Source: Aquarana catesbeiana
Lineage: Eukaryota; Chordata; Amphibia; Anura; Ranidae
Assembly: GCF_042186555.1 (NCBI RefSeq)
Contig: NC_133325.1
Span: 757,065,128 to 757,129,127, forward strand
DNA length: 64,000 nt
Reading direction: 5' to 3'
In this document: positions 54,720 through 64,000 of the stretch, piece after piece
Position numbering within the stretch: position 1 is the stretch's first letter
Layout of the letters: each line of letters begins with the position of its first letter
Program-made: the position numbers and the translations under genes
Notes under the pieces: model-generated
What the model was told of the DNA's origin: nothing
The model's database searches: none
Seen by the model: only the letters and a program-made list of their open reading frames with translations

Positions 54720-55330
54720 TTCAGGTTTTTATTGTGGTCTGTTCCCAACCCCACCGGGGGGGGGGGGGGGATTCACCCTCTGTCCCTGATTTGGAACAAA
54801 GTACCTCTGTCCCTCTTTCCTCCTCATTTGTCCCTCATTTTGGTCTGATCTATATACAGGAGGTCCCCGAGTTACGAACCTCCAACTTGTGAACAACTCC
54901 TACTTACGAACGGGAGGCGGCAGGCACAGCGGAAAACATCAGTAAACGTTGTTGGAAAACAGCGGAAAACATTGGAAAACGACGTCTCTGCCGCTCTGCG
55001 CATGCGCTTCCGACTTACAAACAAATCTGTCTTAAGAACAAACAGGCAGTCCCTAACCCCTTCGTAACTCGGGGACTGCCTGTAGTTGTATATAAAATGC
55101 ACTATTTATCTACCAAAAAAGTGTTTCCCAGTGCTAAACCTTTCATCCAAATTCTAAATTGCTGCATTTATAAATTTCAAAAGCCAATATAAAGGAATAG
55201 TAGTGGTAAAAAAAAAAGCACTTGTGAGTTTAACCATTTTTTTATAATTCTCCTTTATCGGGACGTGGCAGGAGGTGTGCCTACATACTTTTGCTAATAG
55301 GTATCCCTCGTTCCTATCTCAAAAAGTTGT
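54720..55330. repeat. Dispersed repeat, copy 1, split by a pogo-type MITE
   Basis: Text 'cctcatttgtccctcatttt', 'gtttcccagtgctaaacctt' and 'aaaggaatagtagtggtaaa' is co-linear with 56510-56870. It contains a 12-base G-run at 54758. The insertion at 54857-55082 separates the two parts. Confidence 0.85.
54857..55082. mobile_element. pogo/Tigger-like MITE
   Basis: 226 bp between TA (54855-54856) and TA (55083-55084). TIRs 'caggaggtccccgagttacg' and, reversed, 'caggcagtccccgagttacg' over about 24 bp. The end sequence is of the Tigger/pogo type known from vertebrates. No coding capacity. Confidence 0.85.
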
Positions 55331-55339
55331 GCTCTCTGG

Positions 55340-55955
55340 GGACCATTGTCACTGAGGGGTCAATTCACTAACGTTTACAGCATGTGATAGGGGTATCATA
55401 TTACTCATTTGCATAAATTACCGCATGCGGTAAATTAAGTCTAATTCATTAAAAAAAAAATAACGATTATGCGGTATTTACAGAAAACATACAGGGCACC
55501 AGACTATGGATTTTAATGGGGGGAGTGTTTTTTTGAAGCACGTGATTAGAGCCAGAGGTTCTAATAGGCTTCAAAAAAAGGTGGGCTCGGGGCACACCCC
55601 GCCACCTAGATGGGGTCCGCCCACCGTGCTGGAGGTCACCGCAGCCCACAGCCCGCCACCCGCCACCTAGATGGGGTCCGCCCACCGTGCTGGAGGACAC
55701 CGCCACCCGCCACCTAGATGGGGTCCGCCCACCATGCTGCAGGACACCGCCACCAGCCACCTAGATGGGGTAAGGGCCGGACCACCGGCCACCCGGGGGG
55801 GATGTTTGCCCCCCCAAAAGAAAACACCAGCTGCCCCTGTGTCTCAGCCAATGAGGAGGGGCCTAAACACTGCTGCAACATCGCTAGATCTAGCTAGGGC
55901 TCAGGTAGGTATTAGGGCGGCTGATGGGGCTGCTGCACACAGAAGGCTTTTTATC
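55340..55955. repeat. Sequence with a 47-bp GC-rich minisatellite
   Basis: 'gccacctagatggggt' starts at 55601, 55662, 55709 and 55756 (spacings 61, 47, 47), unit theme 'ccgcccaccgtgctggagga'. To the left, 'tttttttgaagc' (55528) and 'gcttcaaaaaaa' (55567) form an inverted pair, and 55390-55430 has 'taccgcatgcggta'. The Pro/Arg-rich open frames are repeat-driven. Confidence 0.75.
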
Positions 55956-56392
55956 TTAAATGGTAAGTTCACCTTTACAGAAAAATCTGTAAGGTTAACT
56001 TACACAGGACCCCCACCTTACCCCCCCCCCCCAGTCCCGCTGACCTGCATGTCAGCTATCACCCATTCTGAGCCCCGGTATAGCGGCCTCACAGCTCTGG
56101 GGATTAGAAATCCCCTCATCAGGAGGTACGTTTAGGAGCATTCTAATCGGTCGCCGCCGTCACACGGTGGCGTGGACCAATCAGAAGCCAGGTATCCCGT
56201 CCTCTCAGTGGGGAAGAAGAAGAGAGAAACCTGAGAGGATCTCTAAGCGCCAAAACCATGAGGCGGCTATACTGGGGCTCGGAGCGGGCGATTACTGCCA
56301 TGCAGGTCAGCAGGACTGGGGGGGGGGCGAGGTGGGGGTCCTGTGTAAGTTCACCTTACAAATCTTTCTGTAAAGGTGAACTTACACTTTAA
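55956..56392. mobile_element. Foldback TTAA MITE with long TIRs
   Basis: TTAA at 55956-55959 and 56389-56392. TIRs of at least 55 bp: left 'ggtaagttcacctttacaga', right 'tctgtaaaggtgaacttaca', continuing to 'caggacccccacc'/'ggtgggggtcctg'. Outside it, 'cagaaggctttttatctt' (55940) and 'aagataaaaaagcttctg' (56409) form another inverted pair, so it may be nested in a larger foldback ending 'aaccactttaa' at 56443. Confidence 0.88.
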
Positions 56393-56509
56393 TGCACAGA
56401 ATGCATTAAGATAAAAAAGCTTCTGCCTTTACAACCACTTTAACCCTCACTCTGCTATCAACTGTAAGATTTTGGATCACTTTCTTTCCTGATGACAATA
56501 GCATAGCTC

Positions 56510-56870
56510 CCAACTGTCCCTGATTTCGAGGGACTGTCCCTGTTTTAGAGCAATGTCCCTCTGTCCCTCTTTGCCCCTCATTTGTCCCTCATTTTGGTCT
56601 CATCCATATAGTCGCATCTAAAATGTACTTTTTATCTTTCAAAATTGTTTCCCAGTGCTAAACCTTTCATCCAATTTCTAAATTGCTGCATTTGTAAATT
56701 TAAATGCCAATATAAAGGAATAGTAGTGGTAAAAAAAAAAGTCCTTGTGGATTTAATTAACCTTTTTTTGGTTAATTCTCCTTTAAGGGGGTGTGTTGGG
56801 GGGGCGTGTCCTATGCCTATATACGTTTGCAAGTAGGTGTCCCTCATTCCCATCTCAAAATGTTGGGGGG
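56510..56870. repeat. Dispersed repeat, copy 2 (uninterrupted)
   Basis: Co-linear with 54720-55330 minus the pogo MITE: 'tttggtctcatccatatagt', 'gtttcccagtgctaaacctt', 'aaaggaatagtagtggtaaa', 'aggtgtccctcattcccatc'. It gives the empty-site reference. Confidence 0.85.
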
Positions 56871-57699
56871 TATGCAATAGTCAGGACAAACGAAAATGAA
56901 TGAACTACCCAGGGGAGACACAGAACACAACAAGAATGCGGGATGGGTACTAACCCTTCCTTACGCTATAAAAAAAGGGATATAATACACTTTAGAAAAG
57001 TGTAGAATTTATCAACTGGGAAACACCTGAAATTTTATTTCATTTAAAATTCTAAAGTAACTACAAAGAGTAAGAAGAGGGCCACATGAGGTCCAAAAAG
57101 CATCAGTTGACATGCCCACCCTAACATGAAGTTGACAGTCTCGTAGAAGGCTCATTTAGGAAAACCATGCGTGATTGCTCAGCTATAGAACCATTCAAAC
57201 TGTAAATTGTACTGCAGAGTAAATTGATCTGTCTCTATCAGAGCACATTTACTGTATCTGGCAGTGATTTTGTATGTGTGCTTTAAGTAGGATTAGAACT
57301 GTCAATGCATCCAGGACTTGCTGTTTCCTATTTGTCAGGATGTCTCTATCTGTCAGTATTTCCCAGCTGAGGGGCTTTAGTCCAAAGCTCATGTAGACTT
57401 CTTCCTGTAACTCTGCTCCCCTTCCTCTGCTGGGACTCTGTGCAGGGCGTTCCAACCAACAATCCATTTCTCAATCTGGTTAATGGAAAGACCATTCGAG
57501 TCATAAAGCTCCATCGCTAAACTAACAAATTCTGAGAAATGGAGTAAAAGAAAAACTTCAAATAAACCAACAAAACCATGTTTTCATTCACGGAGGCATC
57601 CCTTCACATATTTTTATTTTTAGGAAAGTGTAAAAACCTGAAATCCTGACTTTATAATGACTTCTTTTAGACAGCTGAATAGTTTGTAGCACGTTAACC
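56871..57699. other. No recognisable feature
   Basis: Low-repeat, mixed sequence. No gene or element ends recognised. Confidence 0.3.
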
Positions 57700-59390
57700 T
57701 TTAGTACTTGAGGAAAGAAAAAGATAGAGTGGCAAATGCAGGGATATTTTTCTCAGAGAATAGGTGCAGGAACCTCCCCCCTTATGAGTTCCCCCTTGTC
57801 TACGCGTCCTACACTCCTCTGCACCCCATACCTTGGTTCCACCTGCTACCCACCTCCCAGTACTGCCCCAAGTATGTGGTCCTAAATAATTTGTATGGAA
57901 TTTGTTCTTGTCTAATAACAATAAAAGCAGTAAAATAGATCACCTGGAGCCAGTAACAATAGACCTCATCCCAGCAACAATAGTTCCTTCACACAACAAT
58001 AGACTCCCCCCCCAGCAACAATGGACTCCACCCCAGCAACAATAGGTCTCCTCGGCAACAGTAGACCCCAAACGCAACACTAGTCTCCACTAGCAATATT
58101 GGAACCCACCCAAGCAACAATAGGTGTCCCCAGCAACAATAGACCCCCACCCTAGCAACAATAGTTCCCCCCCCACACAACAATAGACCCCCCACACACA
58201 GCAACAATAGTCCCCCCCACACAACAGTAGACCCCCCACACACAGCAACAATTTACCACCCACAACAAAATACCACCCCCAGCAACAATAGTTCCTTCAC
58301 ACAACAATAGACTCCCCCCCAGCAACAATGGACTCCACCCCAGCAACAATAGGTCTCCTCGGCAACAGTAGACCCCAAACGCAACACTAGTCTCCACTAG
58401 CAATATTGGAACCCACCCAAGCAACAATAGGTGTCCCCAGCAACAATAGACCCCCACCCTAGCAACAATAGTTCCCCCCCCACACAACAATAGACCCCCC
58501 ACACACAGCAACAATAGTTCCCCCCACACAACAGTAGACCCCCCACACACAGCAACAATTTACCACCCACAACAAAATACCACCCCCAGCAACAATAGTT
58601 CCTTCACACAACAATAGACTCCCCCCCAGCAACAATGGACTCCACCCCAGCAACAATAGGTCTCCTCGGCAACAGTAGACCCCAAACGCAACACTAGTCT
58701 CCACTAGCAATATTGGAACCCACCCAAGCAACAATAGGTGTCCCCAGCAACAATAGACCCCCACCCTAGCAACAATAGTTCCCCCCCACACAACAATAGA
58801 CCCCCCACACACAGCAACAATAGTTCCCCCCACACAACAATAGACCCCCCACACACAGCAACAATTTACCACCCACAACAAAATACCACCCCCAGCAACA
58901 ATAGTTCCTTCACACAACAATAGACTCCCCCCAAGCAACAATGGACTCCACCCCAGCAACAATAGGTCTCCTCGGCAACAGTAGACCCCACACGCAACAC
59001 TAGTCTCCACCAGCAACATTGGAACCCACCCAAGCAACAATAGGTGCCCCCGGCAACAATAGACCCCCACCCTAGCAACAAGAGTTCCCCCCACACAACA
59101 ATAGACCCCCCACACACAGCAACAATTTACCACCCACAACAAAATACCACCCCCAGCAACATTAGACTCCCCCAGCATCAACAACAGACCTCCCAGCAGC
59201 AAGCAGCAATATTTCCCTCAATAGTAGATTCCTACCAGCAACATAAGGCCCCCCCAGCAACATTATACCCCCCCCCCACCAGCAACAATAGACCCTCACA
59301 CAAAAACAAATCCCCGCCAGTGACAATAGGTCCCCCAGGAGCCAGCATCAATAGACCCTCCAGCACACCCCTTGCTATTACATACATTCA
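57700..59390. repeat. Higher-order minisatellite element, copy 2
   Basis: The flank 57755-57905 ('tctcagagaataggtgcagg', 'ccttggttccacctgctacc', 'tttgtatggaatttgttctt') is the inverted match of 33744-33907. 57955-59160 is built of 15-30 bp units on 'agcaacaatagac', organised in a higher-order repeat. 'gttccttcacacaacaatag' starts at 57983, 58291, 58598 and 58904 (periods 308, 307, 306); the last block is shortened to about 261. 59160-59390 is more diverged. The minus-strand 247-codon frame is a by-product of the repeat. Confidence 0.93.
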
Positions 59391-59689
59391 GTACTGGAGG
59401 TGCCAGAACTGCATTCCCCCCGCATTTCAGTTGAAAAAAAAAAGCCCTGGGCAGATGTATAATTTGTGCAAGGGCCCTCTGAGATTAAGGGGCCCATTTA
59501 TACTAGATGTGACCCCCTCCCACTGTCACATAAATCTAGACTTGGCTCTTTTTTATCTAGCTGCAAAATTGTTATAAACGTATGCATTTCTTCTGTTTAT
59601 TTAAGCCATGCTTTTAAGTAATTCAATCTTTTTAGCTTTCACTAGGAAAAACATTGACATCTTTTATATCTAGTAGATATAAAATATAA

Positions 59690-60244
59690 ATGCACTCACT
59701 ATACCTGGTCTCCCACAGTACACAGAACATGGAAATGCAATTATAAAGCGCTGCGTAAACTGTTGGCACTATATAAATCCTGTATAATAATTTTAGTAAA
59801 TATGAACTGCTAAATTCCTTTTCTCATCAGCAGTATATAGCAGTCTTGTGACTTCTATTAGTGTCTGGCCAAGCACTGGTTAAAGCTTATAGGAGGAGTT
59901 TTCAATCTCCTTTGACTGTCTTATGAGGTTGCATGACCCCCCTGGCCCTCTGTCTGGACAGTGCTGATTGGTCTTGTGCTGATCACATGCACTCTTCCAA
60001 AAAAAAGAGAAAAACCCCTCTAGCAATACACACCAAAGTGAGCATGTGCAGAGTGCCTCCTAGGGCTCTGTACTATCAGCAGATGGATTGGGGACAGTAA
60101 AAGAAGGGGAGGATCAAAGAAGATAGGATCAAGCAATCTTTTTACACAATGTGGAGGAATAACCCCTTCCACAGTGAGTATAACCGTCATGTTTTACTGC
60201 ATATACAGACTGAGTTTACTGTTATGGGTTTAGTAACACTTTAA
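59690..60244 (+). repeat. TTAA-type MITE, copy 2
   Basis: Co-linear with 6610-6731 plus 8284-8600 and ending 'gggtttagtaacactttaa' (the complement of the start seen in copy 1). It carries a 45-bp extra piece 'gcgctgcgtaaactgttggc...ctgtataata' (59747-59790), which is the tail of the retroelement type at 38105-38150. Confidence 0.85.
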
Positions 60245-60251
60245 ATTAATA

Positions 60252-61853
60252 TGTGGTGTGCCCGCCCTTTGCTGCCTTTAAAACAGCATCAATTCTCCTA
60301 GGTACACTTGAACACAGGTTTATTTTTTAAGGAACTTGGCAGGTAGGTTGTTTCACACATGTAATAGACTAACCACAGTTATGCTGTGGATTAGGCTTTT
60401 CCACTTGCTTCTGTCTCTTATAATGAAAGACTCAATGATGTTGAGAATAGAGATATGCATGGCAAAAAAAAAATGTAATTTCAGATTCATTTGTTAATAA
60501 TTTTGTTTCATCATATTCTTTATGTTAGAATGATTTGTTTTGGAATTAGTTTCGTATATTCGGATTTGTTTTGTATATTTGTTATTTTCAAATCTATTCA
60601 AAATGAATTCAAATTTGAAAATAAATTAGGCAATTAATTTGAATTTGAAATTGAAACATGGAATGAAATAAAACAGAATAGAATAAAAAAATAAAAGGAT
60701 AGAATACAATAAAACAGAATAGAAAATAAACAGAATAGAATAAAACATAATAGCATAAAAAATAAAATAATAGAATAAAATAGAAGTAGATCATAAAGGA
60801 ATAGAATAAAACAAAATAGAATGGAATAGAATAGAAAGGAATACAATAGAATTATACAGAATTGTATTAGGTTCTATTCTGTTCTATCTTATTCTGTCCT
60901 TTTATTTTTAAATCTATTCTATCCTTTTTTTTTCTATGCTACTCAATTCTATGTTATTCTATTCTTTTCTAATCTATTTTATTATATTCTGTAAAACAGA
61001 CTAAGTAAGAATAATCATCCAATTTCACTTTTATACCTTACTCTATTTATTGCAGTATGTTTCCATTTCAAATTTGAATTCATTTTTGAATTTGGATATT
61101 TCGTTATTCGCTATTATTCATTATTATTTATTTTGGATTTGTTCCAATTCGTGTCTATTATGATTCGGAAATTTGGATACATCTGAATCTCCGAATAAAG
61201 AAAATTTTGCCTGAATTTTGATTCGTAACTAAAAGCACATGTCTAGTTGAGGTCAGGTCTCTGGGGGGATCATACCATATTTTCCAGGACTTCTTGTTTT
61301 TCTTTTCTCTGAAGATAGTTCTTTATGACTTTAGCAGTATGTCTAGGGTCATTGTCCTGCAGTCAAACGAATTTAGGGCCAATACCTGGTAGTATTGGAT
61401 GACTGAAAAGCATCTGTCTATATATTTCAGAACTGAAGAGACTAGGAATTCTGACCAAATCCCCAACTCCATGTGCAATAAATTTAGTACCAAGCCTTCA
61501 AGGAACTCCACCATGCTCCACTGTTGCCTGCAGATACTCATCCTTGTACTATTTTACAGGCCAATGGCAAACAAATTGTCTTCTGTTATAGCCAAATATG
61601 TCAAATCTGGACTCATTGGTCCAGAGCGCTTTTGTTTGGTAAACTAGATTTTCTGTTTACATGCATAGGTAAATCACCTGGCCTTCTTTCCAGTCTTCCA
61701 TGAAGACCACTTCTGTCCAGACTTTTTCAGACTGTAGATAAGTGTACCAGAGGAACCACAGGTCTCTGGCAAGTCTGAGGTAATAGTGTCACTGGACATT
61801 TTCCAAAGGAAAATAAGCATGATGTGACTTTCATCTACTGCACTAAAGCCCCA
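60252..61853 (-). pseudogene. Tc1-type transposase relic, antisense
   Basis: The plus strand shows antisense Tc1 landmarks in order: 'aacagcatcaattctcctag' (60281), 'actaaccacagttatgctgt' (60369), 'gactcaatgatgttgaga' (60430), then after the MITE 'gtctagggtcattgtcctgc' (61341), 'accaaatccccaactccatg' (61456), 'ggaactccaccatgctccac' (61501) and 'ggactcattggtccagagcg' (61610, the complement of the WSDES/T block). Text ends at 'actgcactaaag' near 61853. Many indels and no usable frame remain. Family identity is from recalled Tc1 landmarks. Confidence 0.7.
60448..61245. mobile_element. hAT-like hairpin MITE inside the Tc1 relic
   Basis: Flanked by 'gttgagaa' (60440-60447) and 'gttgaggt' (61246-61253), an 8-bp duplication with two later changes. 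Ends 'tagagatatgc' and, reversed, 'tagacatgtgc'. The interior is a long AT-rich inverted repeat: 'tagaataaaa'-type units at 60660-60850 against 'ttctattctattct'-type at 60870-60980, and 'cattcaaatttgaaa'-like words on both sides. Its low-complexity frames are not genes. Confidence 0.75.
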
Positions 61854-62353
61854 TACACACTATTAGATTTTATGCAGATTTTGTCTTCACATTTACCAAA
61901 ACCATATATTGCAAGGGCCTGCCTGATTGCATACAAATTGAAACTCTTATGCCCTGTACACACAGTCGGATTTTCCGACGGAAAAAGTGCGATCGGATTG
62001 TGTTGTCAGAAATTCCGATCGTGTGTGGGCTCCATCGGACTTTTTCCGTCGGAATTTCCGACACACAAAGTTTGAGAGCAAGCTATAAAATTTTCCGACA
62101 ACAAAATCCGATCGGTTAAATTCCGATGCACAAAGTGCCACGCATGCTCAGAATAAATTAGGAGACGAAAGCTATTGGCTACTGCCCCATTTATAGTCCC
62201 GACGTACGTGTTTTATGTCACCGCGTTCAGAACGATCGGATTTTCCAACAACTTTGTGCGACCGTGTGTATGCAAAACAAGTTTGAGCCAACATCCGTTG
62301 GAAAAAACCCATGGATTTTGTTGTCGGAATGTCCGATTGTGTGTACAGGGCAT
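61854..62353. mobile_element. Harbinger-type MITE, 61950-62352, in older MITE debris
   Basis: The 403-bp element is flanked by TTA at 61947-61949 and 62353-62355. TIRs: 'tgccctgtacacacagtcgg' and, reversed, 'tgccctgtacacacaatcgg'. The interior is full of 'ttccgacaacaaaatccgat' vocabulary shared with the MITE at 35348-35772. 61854-61946 ('aagccccatacacactatta') is the left piece of another MITE. Confidence 0.88.
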
Positions 62354-62354
62354 T

Positions 62355-62880
62355 AAGCCTCATACACACGATCAGATTATTGGCCAACCGAGCGTCTGAT
62401 TTTTGTCCAAAGGGCGTGTGCCAGGAACTTGTCTTGCATACTAAAGCCTCATACACATGATCCGATTGTTGGCAGGGGATTGTCTGTTGACAGACTGTTG
62501 TCCTAAAGTCAGACCGTTTGTATGCTCCTTCAGACAATTGTTGTCCAATTTTCGGCCAACAAATGTTCGATGACAGGCTAGTAAATTTTCGGCGGACAAC
62601 TGTCTGTTGTCAGATTTTTGTATCGTCAATACACAAGTCCATCACACAAAAGTTGAAAGTACAAACACGCATGCTCGGAATCAATGCTCACCAAACACGA
62701 AATTAGCAGAAGGTGCCCAAAGGGTGGCGCTCAAGAGCTGAAATTCCTTGTAGTATGTCACTACGTTCGTGTTTGTTGGCCAACAATTGTGTACTGTTAG
62801 TATGCAAGACAAGTTCCTGGCACACGCCTTTGGACAAAAACGCTCGGTTGGCCAACAATCAGATCGTGTGTACGAGGCTT
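62355..62880. mobile_element. Harbinger-type MITE with ~85-bp TIRs, nested
   Basis: Left arm 62355-62443 ('aagcctcatacacacgatca', 'ttggccaaccgagcgt', 'gtgtgccaggaacttgtctt') pairs with right arm 62798-62880. At 62444 a second TIR-like start ('aagcctcatacacatgatcc') suggests another MITE inserted in the left arm. 62760-62793 is the inverted match of 62885-62921, just upstream of the MADF gene, tying this MITE to that element. Confidence 0.75.
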
Positions 62881-62993
62881 TAAGGTACACAATTGTCGGC
62901 CAACAAACATGAACGTAGTGACGATACTGACGAGTTAAAACAGACATTATGGTTTGTCTTGTGTTCTGTCTTGCAGGCATCATATCATTTATT

Positions 62994-63890
62994 ATGACGG
63001 ATAAATTGGCTGCGCCTGATTTTCTACCCCAATTCATTGACCTGTACCGGGAGCTGTCCTGTCTCAGGAAGGTCAAGAGTAGAGACTACTCCAATAAAAT
63101 ATTGAGGAAGGCAGCTTTGGAGAAACTGCTCGAGTTGGTGAAACCAGTGTACCCCAGGGCAGACATCAACTATGTCAAGAAAAAAATATCAAACCTGAGG
63201 AGTACTTTTAAAAGGGAGCTCAACAAGGTCAGGGAGCTCAACAAGGTCACTGGAGCAGCAGCAGATGACATATATGTCCCCAGGCTGCAGACAGAACCCA
63301 GGCCATCGCTGTCTACACTAACTTTGACATCTGCTGAGGCCACAGCTCCTGAGGTCCACCCTGGTCCTGCTGCACAGGAAGAAGATGTGGAGGAGCCCAA
63401 CTTGACCGAGGTATAGCATTGTTGAACATATTTGTATCCAAAAATACAATGATGATAACTAGATGTTATTGTTAAAATATTCTGCCTTAACAAAGTTATT
63501 TCCATATCAATAGACAATAGTGACCAAAAATGATTTGAACAAGAATTAAAAATAATGGGGTCAGAATGATAGTCTTTTCTATTTGTCCATATTCAATTTG
63601 CAACAGTGAGGACATCAAAATTGTGTGTGATTGATGACCAAACCCTAAAAAAGTTTCTAATTATTTCCCATTTTCATACACAGGAAAGTGTCAGTCTGGA
63701 GGAGCCAGCAGTCAGCAGACAGACAGAGTCCCAGATCCCTCCCCTACGCCCTCCTGCTAAAAGGGCCAGGAAGAGCAGGAATCTGGAGGAGGCCACAGCT
63801 GCCTTCCTCAGCCAGGCCACTGCTGCCCCACGGACAGACCCAGATGAGGCTGAGGGATTTGCCTTGGTGATGGCCAATAAATTAAGATAG
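62994..63890 (+). pseudogene. MADF-domain protein of a Harbinger-type element, two exons
   Basis: Exon 1, 62994-63410, starts 'MTDKLAAPDFLPQFIDLYRE' and contains a MADF (Myb/SANT-like) DNA-binding domain: 'CLRKVKSRDYSNKILRKAAL' and 'VKKKISNLRSTFKRELNKV'. It then runs into an acidic, Pro-rich linker. Intron 63411-63683 has GT-AG ends with phase 0 ('gag|gtatag' and 'catacacag|gaaagt'). Exon 2, 63684-63890, has a basic 'PPAKRARKSRN' nuclear-localisation-like patch and ends at TAG 63888-63890, after which coding-like text continues in frame ('MAGEQRSRCEELILQLLNRG', 'ISENTHLCDF') to the window edge. So the stop looks premature. 'ctgtcttgcag' at 62965-62975 could be an acceptor for an upstream 5' UTR exon. 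In PIF/Harbinger elements such a protein recruits the transposase to the element ends and nucleus. The transposase would lie to the right. Confidence 0.7.
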
Positions 63891-64000
63891 ATGGCCGGTG
63901 AGCAAAGGAGCAGGTGTGAGGAACTCATCCTGCAGCTCCTCAACAGGGGGGTGAGGGGCCAAATTTCAGAAAACACTCACCTGTGTGATTTTGTGGCCCC
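63891..64000 (+). other. In-frame continuation of the MADF protein C-terminus
   Basis: Reads without a stop in the exon 2 frame to the window edge, in the style of the conserved C-terminal helix of MADF/Harbinger-associated proteins. Truncated by the window. Confidence 0.5.

Noticed and set aside
57955..59390. CRISPR-like regular spacing of short repeats
   Set aside because: Spacers are themselves related repeats of 3-15 bp, units vary, and the context is a vertebrate minisatellite.
57989..59577. Long frames (247, 177, 132 codons) with recurring 'LLLLGW' or 'NNSSPHTTIDPP' text
   Set aside because: Translation of the agcaacaatag minisatellite; the higher-order period keeps one frame open. 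No start context or domain.

Overview
The window looks like vertebrate nuclear DNA from a large, repeat-rich genome, most likely a ranid-type frog. That guess rests on the dense mix of TTAA-flanked piggyBac-like and MITE families, Tc1/mariner elements, an L1, a CR1 and PIF/Harbinger MITEs, and on the lack of any compact gene organisation. No host protein-coding gene, rRNA, tRNA or CRISPR array could be supported. Almost every stretch is a transposable element, a fragment of one, or a satellite. Species assignment is inference; I had no database.

Layout. 1-5453: piggyBac-like material. It holds a 360-bp tandem array, a transposase remnant whose catalytic core is missing, a non-coding 3' region and a head-to-head 393-bp inverted array ending at a TTAA. 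5454-6600: mostly non-repetitive DNA, a candidate conserved non-coding element. 6610-8600: a TTAA MITE split by a Tc1 element with a TA target duplication. 9687-17456: a truncated Tc1, a TTAA MITE, an L1 ORF2 relic, an antisense Tc1 relic and two nearly full-length Tc1 elements lying 6 bp apart. 18166-24573: a full-length minus-strand L1 with both ORFs open and a 15-bp target-site duplication, the best preserved element here. 24600-28200: diverged repeats, an unidentified coding-like relic and a DD36E Tc1. 28201-32322: a 2.05-kb tandem duplication, nearly identical between copies. 33420-34700: a minisatellite element and an inverted piggyBac-like fragment. 35145-37990: a CR1 with a Harbinger-type MITE inside it. 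39025-40135: a 1.1-kb polypyrimidine tract. 42340-42900: an AT-rich palindrome. 44050-46110: a ~220-bp satellite with two insertions, one an 8-bp-TSD hAT MITE. 46620-48697: a decayed Ty3/gypsy gag-pro-pol fragment. 49661-52930: the longest low-repeat stretch, with another candidate conserved element. 53162-56870: several MITEs and foldbacks. 57700-59390: a higher-order minisatellite sharing flanking sequence with the one at 33.4 kb. 59690-61853: a second copy of the split MITE, then a Tc1 relic carrying a hAT-like hairpin MITE. 61950-63890: Harbinger-type MITEs beside a two-exon gene for a MADF-domain DNA-binding protein, probably from the parent element, whose transposase would lie beyond the right edge.

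Only two modules look like working machinery: the L1 (ORF1 RNA-binding protein plus ORF2 endonuclease/reverse transcriptase), which could be autonomous, and the MADF protein with its MITEs, which resembles the DNA-binding half of a two-protein Harbinger system but appears to carry one premature stop. Relative ages can be read from nesting: Tc1 into TTAA MITE, Harbinger MITE into CR1, hAT MITE into satellite, hAT MITE into Tc1, and a pogo-type MITE into another repeat.
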